Shown here one piece after another: positions 1 through 11,029 of a DNA stretch of 64,000 nucleotides. The notes under the pieces were generated by a model that was not told the DNA's origin, did not search any database, and saw only the letters and a list, made by a program, of their open reading frames with translations. A program made the translations under genes and the position numbers. This DNA is from Apoda limacodes. Lineage: Eukaryota > Arthropoda > Insecta > Lepidoptera > Limacodidae. The stretch's first letter is position 1. Every line of letters starts with the position of its first letter. The stretch lies in contig OX291558.1 of assembly GCA_946406115.1 (NCBI GenBank), positions 18,530,205-18,594,204 on the forward strand. Direction: 5' to 3'.

Positions 1-724
1 AGATCTAATCCAACACACTATATCTATTAATTAAAACGACGTAGAGGTCCGAATACTCTTTTTCTATTTACAACCTTTAGATACATTTTGTTAAACTTTA
101 CCAATTAAACTACAGTAGTCAACTTACTTTTATTATATTTTATTATTATTTTATTATATTTTAACCAGTAGGTTTGAACTTACATTGTTAATATAAAAAC
201 TAATTATAGTGTCTTATTACACATACTCACGTCAGTTTAGTTAGTTTTCCTTCGTATAATTGCAACATAATACCAACTAAAATGAAATGATTGATTGATG
301 AAAGAGAGTCAGTACGACACTTTAGTTAGTAAGCTTCATACAAAAAATAGTATGACAACGTTTGTCGTACAAACTCAATGTATGGGGAAACATTTATGGC
401 AATTTAGTAAGTAATTGATAGGTATTTTATTGTCTACTTTACTTATTTAATGATGGTACAATCTAATGTGTTATGACATTTTAATCTGTATATTAAAATT
501 TTTAGTATTAATTAATTTGCCGCTTATGGGAAACCCTAACGGAAACGTCACATTAGCTAGTTTCTTGTCAATTTTGAAGCAAAAAATCAAACTTCTGATT
601 ATCGTAGTAAGATTTTGATTTATTTGCCTAAAAGATAATTTTATCTGTTGTAACCTGTAATATATAACTAAAAAACACCAAAAGTGCACTTACGACAGTT
701 TAGGTTCTGTACGGCAGTATTAGT
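1..724. other. AT-rich, nothing recognised
   Basis: Low-complexity AT-rich DNA with no splice-consistent exon or repeat that I recognise. I looked on the minus strand for the missing 3' exons of the chymotrypsin-like gene and found none. Confidence 0.5.
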
Positions 725-1010
725 AGGGTTGTTTGGTTGACAAGTACCTATTATACGCATTGAATGCGCTCAATGCTGTCTATGCACACATTAGAACGTT
801 CTGTGACCAAAAACGAATGCGCTATGACGTCACATTCGGAGCGCATTCAACGCATTGGCTGCACGTGACGGGAGGTAGAGCAGTGGATGCGCTGTCAAAA
901 TAGTGAATGGATATATTGTTTTTTTACATTTGGTGAACAGAACGATTTTAATTCCAATGCGATGTCATAGCTCTCAATGTCGTCAATGGAACGCACCTAT
1001 TATATGTTTT
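725..1010. repeat. dispersed repeat, copy 1 (second copy at 62590-62840)
   Basis: Shares ordered blocks with 62590-62840 in the same orientation: gcagtggatgcgctgtca, gaacagaacgatttcaat or gaacagaacgattttaat, and tgcgatgt. It also contains several gaatgcgct/agcgcattc pairs and a TGACGTCA palindrome (825-832). No coding potential is evident, so it is probably a non-autonomous element. Confidence 0.55.
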
Positions 1011-1360
1011 GTTTGCTTTCACATTTGGATTTTATTTCTTAATTTATGCTTAATGGAATATAGAACTAAACATATGTAATGGTTTACAGTTACAGTTAAA
1101 CCGATGTATTTATCGCTATATTTTACATAAGCGCAAAAAGCATACTTATTTCATTCGTATTATTAAATTAATTCAATAAAAATCTGGTTATTTAATCATT
1201 CACTGACATTTTATAACATATCATTTATATTATATTTTTGTGTCTATGTTAAATAGTGATATTTGATAATGACGCGTTTTGAGTTGCAAAATCTTTGGTA
1301 TAGTTAACGATTTTCAAAATGTAACGCAATAGTAACTTAGCCTTAGTGATTATTTTTTTT

Positions 1361-1850
1361 ATTTCTACCCAGTCATCATGTCAGGGCACCCCAACACAGC
1401 CGGGTTAGGTTAGAAGGTTAAGGCAGGAACGAAGCGAAGCAAGCTCCTGCCTTAGTCTTCGTGGTTATATTTTTAATTTCTACCCAGTCATCTTGTTAGG
1501 GCACCCCAACACAGCCGGGTTAGGTTAGAAGGTTAAGGCAGGAACGAAGCGAAGCAAGCTCCTGCCTTAGCCTTCGTGGTTATTTTTTTTATTTCTACCC
1601 AGTCATCATGTCAGGGCACCCCAATACAGCCGGGTTAGGTTAGAAGGTTAAGGCAGGAACGAAGCGAAGCAAGCTCCTGCCTTAGTATTCGTGGTTATAT
1701 TTTTAATTTCTACCCAGTCATCTTGTCAGGGCACCCCAACACAGCCGGGTTAGGTTAGAAGGTTATTAGCCTTCGTGGTTATTTTTTTTATTTCTACCCA
1801 GTAATCTTGTTAGGGCACCCCAACACGGCCGTGTTAGGTTGCAACTAAAA
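1361..1850. repeat. 115-base tandem repeat array with internal hairpin
   Basis: The phrase atttctacccagt recurs at 1361, 1476, 1591, 1706 and 1790: three periods of exactly 115 bases, then one of 84. Each full unit contains AAGGCAGGA and TCCTGCCTT separated by 16 bases, a potential 9-bp stem. Units alternate between two variants (tatttttttt with catcatg, and tatatttttaa with catcttg), implying amplification as a dimer. The last period lacks exactly the 31-base hairpin block. Confidence 0.9.
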
Positions 1851-2094
1851 AACGTTATGAGTGAAATTTGTTTAGGGTGGCAAAATTGTAGAGCTATTTC
1901 CCGTTGGTTGTTGGTTGTGAGATTTGTGAGTGAAGTTTTTGGTTTCCGTTAAACCTCGCGCGAAACTTTCAGTTGTAACTGCTGTAATTTGAAGTAGAGA
2001 AATTGGACATATTAGTTTTGTTGGTTCTGCAGGAGACTCTCAACTTCTATTTGATTTTTTTTTTTAAAAACACGATGTCCTAGTGTTTAATAGG

Positions 2095-2525
2095 AATTGT
2101 GGAAAGTGCGGGAAAGAGTGCAATTTTAGTGCAGTCACAAAGTTATTTAGATGTGACAAGGCCAACTTGAAGTATTGTGCAAGGACAGTGGGTTTTTGGC
2201 GGAGTAGAAAGACTAAACAAGTCAAAACAGTTTTTTGTGCCTGTACAAAAACGTGATAAGGACACTCTTATTCAATTAGTGAAAGGCTATTTTAAGCCGG
2301 GGTCTATTATATATAGTGACTGCTGGAAAGCATATGAAACTTTGACGGAAAAAGGCTTCCAGCACTTGTGTGTGAATCACAGCGTGCATTATGTTGATCC
2401 CGTAACCGTAACTTTTTCGTGGGATATTTAGCTGAAGCGCGATTCCGACAAACTTTTAAAGTGGCTGGTGAACGATTTCACCAATTTTGGACTGCAGCTG
2501 GGATTCTCTATCCTCCGCAGACGTA
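2095..2525 (+). pseudogene. Merlin (IS1016/IS1595-like) transposase remnant
   Basis: Frame 2177-2431 reads GQWVFGGVERLNKSKQFFVP, SIIYSDCWKAYETL and HLCVNHSVHYVDP, the core of the ISXO2/IS1595-type DDE transposase domain found in eukaryotic Merlin transposons, including the second catalytic Asp in SDCWKAY. After VDPVT an internal segment is missing and the frame shifts; the next frame gives FFVGYLAEARFRQTFK and ERFHQFWTAAGILYPPQT then a stop, matching the usual C-terminal part. Upstream no start is clear. It cannot make an active enzyme as it stands. Confidence 0.75.
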
Positions 2526-2748
2526 ATACTATGTAAGTTTGTTGTTATTATTAATTTTGTAGCGTAAAAATTAATGAAAAAAAAAATTTTTTTTCAAATT
2601 TTTTTTTACGAAAAACTAGTAGTTTCCCCCGTTTTTTGCGTTTCATCTGTGCATAAGGGGATGCCTTTCTATCGATTAAAATTTTTTTAACGTAAGAATA
2701 CCATCCGTCGACAAAGTAAAAAATTACCAAAGATACATTGAGATTTAC

Positions 2749-5700
2749 CTGTGAACAGAACACTTGTTGGGAGATAGATTACAGCGACGTCATTAGCCAA
2801 GGTAGTGGGGGTCCACTGAGAGTGCATAACTACATTGGAGGTGGCGATTCTGGTGCCCCCATAGAACAGGTACTGAGATCCAAGGACAACGGTGAACTGA
2901 GAAGCTTGGTTGCGACCATCGAACCAGCAGTGGGCGGCTGTCACCAGCCGGTTGGATGTGACAAGAGACGACCCGCAAGCTGATTGACCAAGGACGTTCA
3001 CGAAGTTAATGACAAGGCCAGCCTGCAAAGTATAATAGCAACATCAGACTCAACATTACTCAACAAATTAAGGGTTTAGTACTGTGAAGGCATAAAGTTG
3101 AACCCTAGATGAGACCTCTTACATTAAGACCTATGTACGTTTGTACGGGGATGTGTGAAATTAATGGCCAAAAAAAATATCTTTTATTTGTTATTAATTA
3201 ATTTGAATGCCGTTTTTCTCCTTTTTTAAATAAGTTTTTTTTTTTATTTGATCGTTTTAAAAAGAACAGCGATATTCACAATCGCATTACGGGAAATAGA
3301 TATAGTCCATTGAAATGTTACATGAGCTTTGTATTTGTTAGAGGACGCAATTTTATTTTTGGGGCATGTGTGGAGGGGCAATAGAAGCTTAACCTCAAGT
3401 TTGAGGGATCGCCACCCTTGTCATCCGGCCACCATCTTGGAAATCTCGGAGAAATTCTTTAATTTTTAATTTGGGGCAAAAAGTTATATAAACATATTTG
3501 TAGGCAAAACAATTTGCTACAAATTATGTCTACGAATTTTTTGTAAGACGCATAGTGTCCGAGATATCGCGAAAAAAGTGTTTTCACCCCTTTTTCCAAG
3601 ATGGTGGCCGGATGACAAGGGTGGCGATCCCTCAAACTTGGGGTTAAGCTTCTATTGACCCCCCCCACACATGACCCAAAAATAAAATTGCGTCCTCTAA
3701 CAAATGCAATATTCGATCCTTAAATTGTAACATTTCATTGGACTAATACAAACTTGTTTTGATCCACACAAGGCTTATGATAAAAACTTTTAAACAAAAA
3801 CAACTGACTTTAAAAGATGCACTAAAAAGGGAAAAATAATTATTTCAAACATCATAACACACTTCACTTGCACGACACCAACTTAAAAACTGTAATTTAA
3901 ATCAGATTTTTTTGAAATAATTATTTTTACCTTTTTAGTGCATCTTTTTGCAGTCGGTTTTTGTTTATTTTAAATTGTTTAAAAATTTTACTTTTAAGTG
4001 ATCTATAACCTTGATCTAAAACCTTATAACCTTGTTCACTAATAACTTAAAAGAGCCTACGGTCTTATGCTCTCGATTTCTCTGTGATTCTATCATCAGA
4101 TCCTGGCTTCGTGACAATGGGACCACCGCAAGATGGTAGGTATTAGAAAGCAGATTATTTCGAAAATTGACGGAGAAATCGGAAAGTTTAATTTTATCAA
4201 GATTTTACAATATAAAGTTAATAGACAAAGTACAGCCTCGGGCCAACTCCCAAAGCCTCAATTCGGCCTGCCAAAACGTCACACTGATATAAATGCACAA
4301 AGAATTTGAAACCAGGTTTCAAGAATTTAAAAATATAGATCTATGAATATTTTTCGACTCCCTTTAATGTAGATTAAAGTCCCACCCGAATCACAAGTAG
4401 AGCTTAACATAGTATTATATTCTCTTTGGAGCTTAAGATTGATAATGATTATTAATTAATTCAAATCTTGTTTTTTATAGAACACTGCCTAAGTCTCCGA
4501 AAGTAATTATCCATGTCCAGAAAATTATGCTTATATTTGCAACATCATGTGAACACACGTTTTTCACATAGAAAATGCGGAAGAATAACCTTCAAAGTAG
4601 ACTAGCAGACGAGCACCTTTTCTCAGTGCAATGCTCAAAGTATCAAAATCCCAAATCTAATCTGAATACGAGGACATCACAGTTAATCGGCACACGTATC
4701 AACGGCAGAAAATTGTTATTCCAATGACAGTTAACTTAATATATTCAGTATATATAATGTACTCTGTGATATATTCCAAGCTTAGGTTCTTATTTTAAGT
4801 ACCAATATGTTTAATTTTAGTCAATTATAAAATATATTTTTTTATATTAATCATAATTGATTTTGAACCTTTTAGAAATAATAGACATCATTTTATAGCA
4901 ATAAAGTATATAGAAAAAGTTATCTGGTCTAAATCAATTACCTACATGCATATGGGTACACTATTTGACAACTTTTGTCACAATTTGGTTGAAAAAAAAA
5001 TTTTTGACTCACTGAAAGTAAACTGACACCATTTACCGAACACCGTGTAACTTTAGATCATTATTTTTAACAATAACGTTTGTGTACATAGCTTTTCATG
5101 TTCACACAACTGTGTTTTTCAACTGTGCACAAAATTAGAATATGTAATTACAATTTTTATGTAATTACAAAATTAGAAAATGTAATTACAATTTTTATGT
5201 AATTACAAAATTAGAATATGTAACACTAAGTACCTAAATACCAACAAGTTTTAGTTAAGTCTGATTGTATTAACTGTACTACATATACTGTCCCAAATAA
5301 ATAAAAAAATATTGCATTTACCTCGAGTCACTGAAAGACGATTTACACGCCCATTGCGTAGGTAACTTTAGAACTAATTTTTTTTTACCTCTAAGGTGGC
5401 AAACAAGCCTGCGGTCCGCCTGATGGTAAGCGGTCACCCTAGCCTATAAAATATATGCTGACCCCACCCCATTGTCTTTAGAGAAAACCTTGGCAGGGAC
5501 CTCATTCCACAAACATCACTGTACGCGAGCATTTCGGTTCTAAACTGCGCGAATCAATTCCCTGCCGATGGCGTGCAGTGCGATGGTAGAAAGTAGCCGT
5601 GGGTATCACATCTCATTGTACAAGCGGTAGAACACACACAGAGAGGCTAAGTCTCTCCTCAAAATTAAGGGCTCGATACGGTTTGTGAGTTTGAGATCGT

Positions 5701-8366
5701 CGACGATTCTCATGCCCGGTCATTGAACCGAGTCAAAAGGGCCAAGCTGGTATCCGAGCCCAGAGATGGCAGCTTAGCAGTAATCCATATGGGGCCAGAC
5801 TTGCGACTTGTAAAGCAGCAACCTTTGCTCCGAGGTGAAGTATTGCTTTACTCTGTTGAGTACTCCAAGTTTTTTAGACGCCAGCTTCACCTTGTCTTGC
5901 AAATATGATTTCGGAACTGAACTTCGCTGAAGATGCCAACACCAAGATTCGCGGTGAACGTGCAGACTTGTTTCTTCGTGGGGTTGAATCGGACCAAGTT
6001 TTTCCGTCCCCAGTCAGAGATCTTGAACAGAGTGGTGTCGATTTGAGCCACAATTCCTCCACACTATTCCTTTACAACGGAACGAGGGATGTTTGCACCA
6101 CCCGTGTAATAAGCGTCTTCAGTACTGTCATCTGCATAACAATGTATGTTGTTGAAGTCCAACATGTTATTGATATGCAGAAGAAACAGCGCAGAGATAG
6201 GCTTGTAATTCAATGGATATGATCTATCGCCCTTTTTGGGCACCGGTTGCATATTCGTAGTCTTCCATGATGTCAAAAATTGCCTAGTGTGGTAGGAAAG
6301 CGCAAAGAGGCGCGTGAGTACAAAACATGACTCAGGAGCACATTGCTTAAGCACCACTGCTATAGTATACCGTCTGGCCCACTCGACTCATGAACGTCTA
6401 GAGAAAGCAACGCCCGCCGCACCTCCCGCTGTGTTATGGAGATTTTCGGAATGGTTTTACCGCACCACGGTATAGTAGGTGGTACGACGCCTTCGAAGTT
6501 CATATTCGAGATTGAGGCAAAGAGACTGCCCAGTAGATCGTCTTTCTCTTTAACACTATGGGCCAAGTCACCATCGGTCTTTCGCAATAGTGGTAACGAA
6601 GACTGGCGAAAGTTTCCTTCGGCAGCTTTAGCAAACGACCAGAAATCACGACTCCCAGAGGTATAGCTCACAAGTCGCCGATCTATTTTGCCGATGAATT
6701 TGGATTTAGCACTGGCAGTTGCTTTCTTACTGGAACTCGCAGCATTTAATTTGTATTTAACTCAGAAATATTCGGATCCTTATTAATATGAGCCATGGTC
6801 GCAGCCTACTACGCAGTTTGCTTAAGAATTTTAGCTTATCTGCAAGACTGCTTAAACCACGGCCTTTTTTTGACACCGGCAGCTACTCGCTGATTAAGAA
6901 TAAAACATTCCATACCAGCGAAGCCTGGCTCAATGACTGTGGCTGCGCAGATGTCAGGATCTTCTGAGCTGAAGCAGAACTGTATCCACGAGAACGGTGC
7001 ATAAAATTTACGCAATCCATCCCAGTCTGCCGACTTATGACATGATACATGACACTTGAGTCTAAACGAGACAGTAGTCCAAAGAGCGAAGAGGTGCATA
7101 AACTAGGACGGAAGGAGCTCGTATGGTCCTCTATATCTGATATTCTCGTTAGAAAAAGTACCAGCTACGAGAATCCATAGATCAGAGCAAATTCATGAGC
7201 AGATATCCCTGCGTAAACTACTTTATTGGTTCGAGAACTGAGCCACTCACGATAGAGGGCGTTAAAGTCTCCAAAAATAATTAGTTCTGCTGTGAGATAT
7301 TGCTCTAGTTGCGCTTCTTCCGTGTCACCGCTATGAGACCTGTAAAGGCACGCATAGATGCGACTGTGGCCACCGTGATCTACGCACACCCATAATATCG
7401 TCAGGCACAGGCACCTGTTAGGCTATGACGGCGGTGACAGCAGATATCCTCCTGGACGAACATACATACACCAGCACGACTCACAAACGAAATTGTGCTC
7501 GAGCTTGTAGCCGGAATAATGCAGGTATGATGTATCGGCCAGGCAGGATATCAGCATCTCCGTTAGAAAAATAATGGTCGGATGCGCTAGGTCAAGATGC
7601 TGGTGGACTGCGTTAAGATTGGCGTATCGGTTGGTTTTCACCCCTAATATTGCAAAAATTATATGTGGATGGAGTAGCCGCTAAAAAAACTCTTTTTCTT
7701 TTACTTCTTGCCATTTTTTTTTTTTTCTAAAAATATACTAAGACTAAATATGAGGATTCACTGCACAGACAGCTTAGAGTACATTAGGTGCGGTACAAGA
7801 ACTGCCAAAGCTGGGCACAGATAATACGGTTGCTGGCACGGTGGGCAGAAGAGCCCCTGATCCCCCTCTGTTGTCGTAGACGGGTTCATCCCGGTCTCCT
7901 TCTCCGGCACGGCTACTACTTCAATACATACTACTACATTATTGCATTCATGAATTATACCTCGACTCACTGAAAGTCGACATACACTTCCATCGCGTAG
8001 GTAACTTTCGAACATTATTGCATTTATAATTTTCACCTCGACTTACTGAAAGTCGATTTCCGCGATTGACTGTTGTTGCTATAGGTAGCGTAACTTTAGA
8101 ACATTATTGCATTCAAAAATGCCTGAGTAAATCTAATTTACAACCATTGTACTTACCAGGTAAGGGTGTGCATTTTGAGGAGCAATCACACCACCCACAA
8201 TATGATAATCTGTTTCGAACCTTTCTCTGAAGATTCTGTCTTCGGCAGCCTTAATTCTAGCTGCTTCTGGAATTCCAATAGCCTCATGGTATCCTGAGTT
8301 GTTCACCTCCACCAAAGCAGAAACAGACGCAATGATAGCAACAGCGACTAGCAATACGACGCGCAT
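2749..8366 (-). CDS. chymotrypsin-like S1 serine protease, first two exons (3' end not in window)
   Basis: Exon 1 (8366-8157, 70 residues) starts with signal peptide MRVVLLVAVAIIASVSA, then a propeptide and IVGGVIAPQNAHPYL; donor gtaagt, phase 0. Exon 2 (3022-2749, 91 residues) reads AGLVINFVNVLGQSACGSSL, VTAAHCWFDGR (His57), HSQWTPTTLANDVAVIYLP (Asp102); donor gtaaat, phase 1. This is the layout of lepidopteran midgut chymotrypsins. The residue before IVGG is His55 rather than the usual Arg or Lys. The 5.1-kb intron holds a degenerate LINE and two foldback elements. No exon with the catalytic serine is visible in 1-2748, so it lies to the left or the gene is broken. Confidence 0.8.
3305..3743. 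mobile_element. foldback/MITE element with about 130-base inverted arms
   Basis: The left arm (about 3305-3445) and the reverse complement of the right arm (about 3590-3743) match closely: ends GTCCATTGAAATGTTACA and GTCCAATGAAATGTTACA, and inside GTTAGAGGACGCAATTTTAT and GAGGGATCGCCACCCTTGTC. A spacer of about 150 bases separates them. TA stands on both outer sides, consistent with a TA target duplication as made by Tc1/mariner-type transposases. Lies in the intron of the chymotrypsin-like gene. Confidence 0.8.
3783..3972. mobile_element. short inverted-repeat MITE
   Basis: Arms of about 57 bases face each other: AAACAAAAACAACTGACTTT...GATGCACTAAAAAGG with AATAATTATTTCAAA on the left, and TTTGAAATAATTATTTTTAC...AGTGCATC with CGGTTTTTGTTT on the right. 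The core between is about 80 bases. Related shorter pieces with the aaagcagtcgg motif occur near 20490 and 35620. Confidence 0.7.
4000..5130. other. intronic DNA, nothing recognised
   Basis: Intron of the chymotrypsin-like gene between a MITE and a LINE. AT-rich, no coding signal or clear repeat structure seen. Confidence 0.45.
5136..5222. repeat. 44-base tandem repeat
   Basis: Two full copies plus a partial of a unit containing tatgtaattacaattttt and tgtaattacaaaattaga. The inner tgtaattaca is itself palindromic. Confidence 0.75.
5390..7700 (-). pseudogene. degenerate Jockey/CR1-type LINE
   Basis: Reading the minus strand from about 7640 down, fragments in several frames follow LINE order. 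The endonuclease part gives IIFGDFNALYREWLSS. The reverse transcriptase part gives ITQREVRRALLSLDVHESSG, then WKTTNMQPVPKKGDRSYPLN ending in YKPIS; it jumps straight to LFLLHINNML and CYADDST, so the middle of the RT is deleted. The 3' end (5390-5700) carries the family tail facing poly-T, with gcggtcaccctagcctat. Stops and frameshifts are frequent. It sits in the intron of the chymotrypsin-like gene and is flanked by copies of another repeat (5305-5375 and 7925-8115). Confidence 0.8.
7925..8115. repeat. tandem repeat with ctcgactcactgaaagtcga motif
   Basis: attattgcatt recurs at about 7938, 8013 and 8103, each followed by a cctcgac(t)ca/ttactgaaagtcga palindromic core and a gtaactt(t) block, units of 75-90 bases. 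A further copy is at 5305-5375 on the other side of the LINE. The array ends 40 bases from the donor of exon 1 of the chymotrypsin-like gene. Confidence 0.7.
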
Positions 8367-8409
8367 TTTGATGTGAAATATTTAGGTATAATGATTTCGT
8401 ATCAATTCA

Positions 8410-8450
8410 AATTTATATAAATAATTTTATCAAATTTATCTGCAATATCT
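8410..8450 (-). promoter_or_regulatory. TATA-like box and GATA motifs upstream of the chymotrypsin-like gene
   Basis: On the minus strand, TTATATAAAT (8411-8420) lies about 45 bases before the ATG at 8366, a suitable spacing for a short 5' UTR. Just upstream are TGATAA (8427-8432) and AGATAA (8436-8441), the WGATAR consensus of GATA factors, which drive gut genes in insects. Motif matches only. Confidence 0.4.
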
Positions 8451-8479
8451 ATTTAAAAAAATAAATCTGGCTTATCACG

Positions 8480-8650
8480 AAGTGATTGATATATTTTCGA
8501 TGATTGCTAGGTGGCTGCAATTAATTTCATTCTTAAATAATAAATTCGTATATATTTATAACATAATCGAGCGCTGTTTTGGTTCTAACACCAAAATTGG
8601 TGTTCCTCAGGGTTCCATTCTTAGACCTATTTCTTATATATATCGTGGCC
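8480..8650 (+). pseudogene. LINE reverse transcriptase fragment
   Basis: The plus strand reads SNTKIGVPQGSILRPIS, the GVPQGSILGP motif of non-LTR reverse transcriptases with one substitution. Only about 60 residues remain. Confidence 0.7.
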
Positions 8651-8659
8651 CGATCTTAG

Positions 8660-9780
8660 AATTGATTGCTTCATGTTGTGTCCGACCATTTCATGAAATG
8701 CTCATATTTCATGAACAGTACCCGCTGGCCACATGATGATATGGTCTGTAGCCAGATCATTAACTATTCAACGTTTAACGATATAAACAGCTAAACGCAT
8801 TACTAACTTCATGGTATTCAAATATTAGTGATTATATCGACAAATAGTTACATTACCCATAGGTACAGGCGCGGATGTCGCTTTGTTTTTGTAATGCATC
8901 ATGGCGGAAGACAATAAAATTATTCTGTATTAAAATCGAATAGTGATGTTCAAATCTACACTAATATATGAAAAGGTTAAGTCTGCTTGTAGGAGAATAT
9001 TCTCCGAAACTATTATATATTTCATACATTTTTTTGCAGTATTAAAAATGAACTTTTAGGAAAAAGGCTATATTTTTAGAAAAATAAGTTTTCAGTTCAA
9101 AATATCCATATTTGTAAGGAAAAAAAACACTTTTTCTTCAGGTTTTTGGCTGGTATTTTCATGTTTTTTATTAAAAAAAACTGGACTTTGGATAAAAATT
9201 CTAGGCGATTTTCTTTTAATATGAAATAATACACAAAAAAATAAAATTACAAATTTGAATTACAAACAAGATAAAAAATACCTGGCGTAGGTATTTCAAG
9301 ATGCTTAAAAAAGGCAGACCAAGTATTCAAAATTTAAGCGTTTTTAGTCACAAAATTTCCAAATTTCATTTTCTTACATGTTCACATGTTTTATCATCAT
9401 AACACAAGATTCAAGCAAAGTCGTTTTTAGTATAAACAGTTCTCTAACTAACCTTCTACGAAAATAAAAAATGCTCTTGAGCGGTTTTTCAGTTAGTTCT
9501 TTTGCTCTGTCTGCTGAAGTAAATTTTTCTATAATAAATTTTTTTTGTTTATAAGACATTCTTAATTGCGATTAATGTATCTATCCTTTTCTTCTTATTT
9601 AGAAGTCTGAAAAACAAGTACTGTATATCTGTCTTGCACTCATATAGCAGATTATTTTATATACCTATCACTCGATGATACGTGTACATCGATAAAATAA
9701 AGCAAAGTTATTTAAATAATTAATCAATGATAAATTTTTGGATTACGTTAGCAAATGTAGGTACTGTAAAAACTTCTTAA
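8660..9780. other. AT-rich intergenic DNA, nothing recognised
   Basis: Upstream of the chymotrypsin-like gene. No exon-like or repeat structure that I can support. Confidence 0.45.
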
Positions 9781-9784
9781 AACT

Positions 9785-10075
9785 GGTAGATACGGCAGGA
9801 AATTTCTCACACTTTAGAACCGAAATGGTCGCGTACAGTGCGGTTTCAAAGAAACTTCCTCCCGCGAACGCTTGAGTTGTGGAATGAGCTCCATTATCTC
9901 TGGCATTGAGCCAAGGTTTTCTCCAAGGACTACAGTACAGGGTTCTTCAAGAAAGAAATTTCTGAAGGGTCGGCAAAGCACGAGTGATACCCCTAGTGTT
10001 GCAAGCGTCCATAGGGTACGGACCGTAAGCTTGTTTGCCACCTTAGTGGTATCATTTTAAAAAAAAATCTAGTCG
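9785..10075 (+). mobile_element. LINE 3' end with poly-A tail
   Basis: Plus-strand copy of the 3' end of the same family as the LINE at 5390-7700: tggaatgagctcc, ccaaggttttctccaaggac, then cggaccgtaagcttgtttgccaccttagtgg and an A-run. The frame decays near LWNELH. Similar tails occur at 16285, 18546, 48748 and 62885. Confidence 0.7.
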
Positions 10076-10304
10076 TACTGAATACCAGACGTGATAAAGA
10101 TTTTATTTTTGTATATATTTCCACTAATAATTCCAACAAAAACTAGATCCACACGTTATATTGATGAAAATTATGCCACAGTGCTGAAAAGTACCGTATT
10201 TATCCACACTACAAGGATAGTTTTGCAGTAATAATTTTAGGATTTCTTATTGGAATTATTTTCTATTGGCCCATGTAATATGTAGCCTACAGAAAACCAA
10301 TCAC

Positions 10305-10430
10305 ATAGCGCTGTCTGGTCCCAAACTAAGCAAGCCTTGTAATATGAATACCAGACAACGGATACATATACATAGTTACATATATCTTTTTGTAGATACA
10401 TAGGTACATACATACGTAATATGTTATACA
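10305..10430 (-). mobile_element. SINE fragment lacking the tRNA-like head
   Basis: Shares ctgtctggtcccaaa and taccagacaacggatac with the fuller SINEs at 29015 and 49945, but lacks the Pol III promoter part. Confidence 0.6.
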
Positions 10431-10449
10431 TATGAATAACCACTATTAT

Positions 10450-11028
10450 GAGATTAATCCAGGGGCGTCATCAAAACGTAATTGAAAGTTTATATGAAAA
10501 TCATATATTAGGGTAGGACCGAGAAACTGTTATGTACTTCCCAGTTACTGTGTCTGTCGTTTGATTTTTGCCGCTGCTAATTTTATCTAGATTGATTTGT
10601 CAGAACCAAGATTATAAATACTTATAGGTACTTATATTTTATCGTTTTTAAAACAAAAATAATGATGTTATCAAATGATGACTCCGGAGATAGCCACAAA
10701 AAACAACACAGAATGCGAAATTGCAATAAAATATAAAATAATATTTAACACTTCTTGTAGACCTGGCAACAAATATACTGTGAAAGGAAATATAGTGCCT
10801 AAATGGAAATGGCAGGAAGTATCAAGAATATTAATTAAAAAAGTAATGTAATGTCATGGTTCTGTATCACCTCAATAAAAAAAAAAATTAACTAATTCAA
10901 AAACCTACTGCTATGTTATTTACTGTGACTTGACTACTGTAGTCATTGTACTATGATAAAATACTTTTCACTCATTTATGAATTAATTAAGATTACGTGT
11001 GACGTCTTACTCAGAGTCAGCTGATTAC
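10450..11028. other. AT-rich, nothing recognised
   Basis: No coding or repeat signal that I can support. Confidence 0.4.
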
Positions 11029-11029
11029 C

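Noticed and set aside
1361..1850. CRISPR-like direct repeats
   Set aside because: Units are contiguous tandem copies without unique spacers, and the genome is animal.
2738..2983. 81-codon plus-strand frame over the protease exon
   Set aside because: Antisense shadow of exon 2 of the chymotrypsin-like gene.
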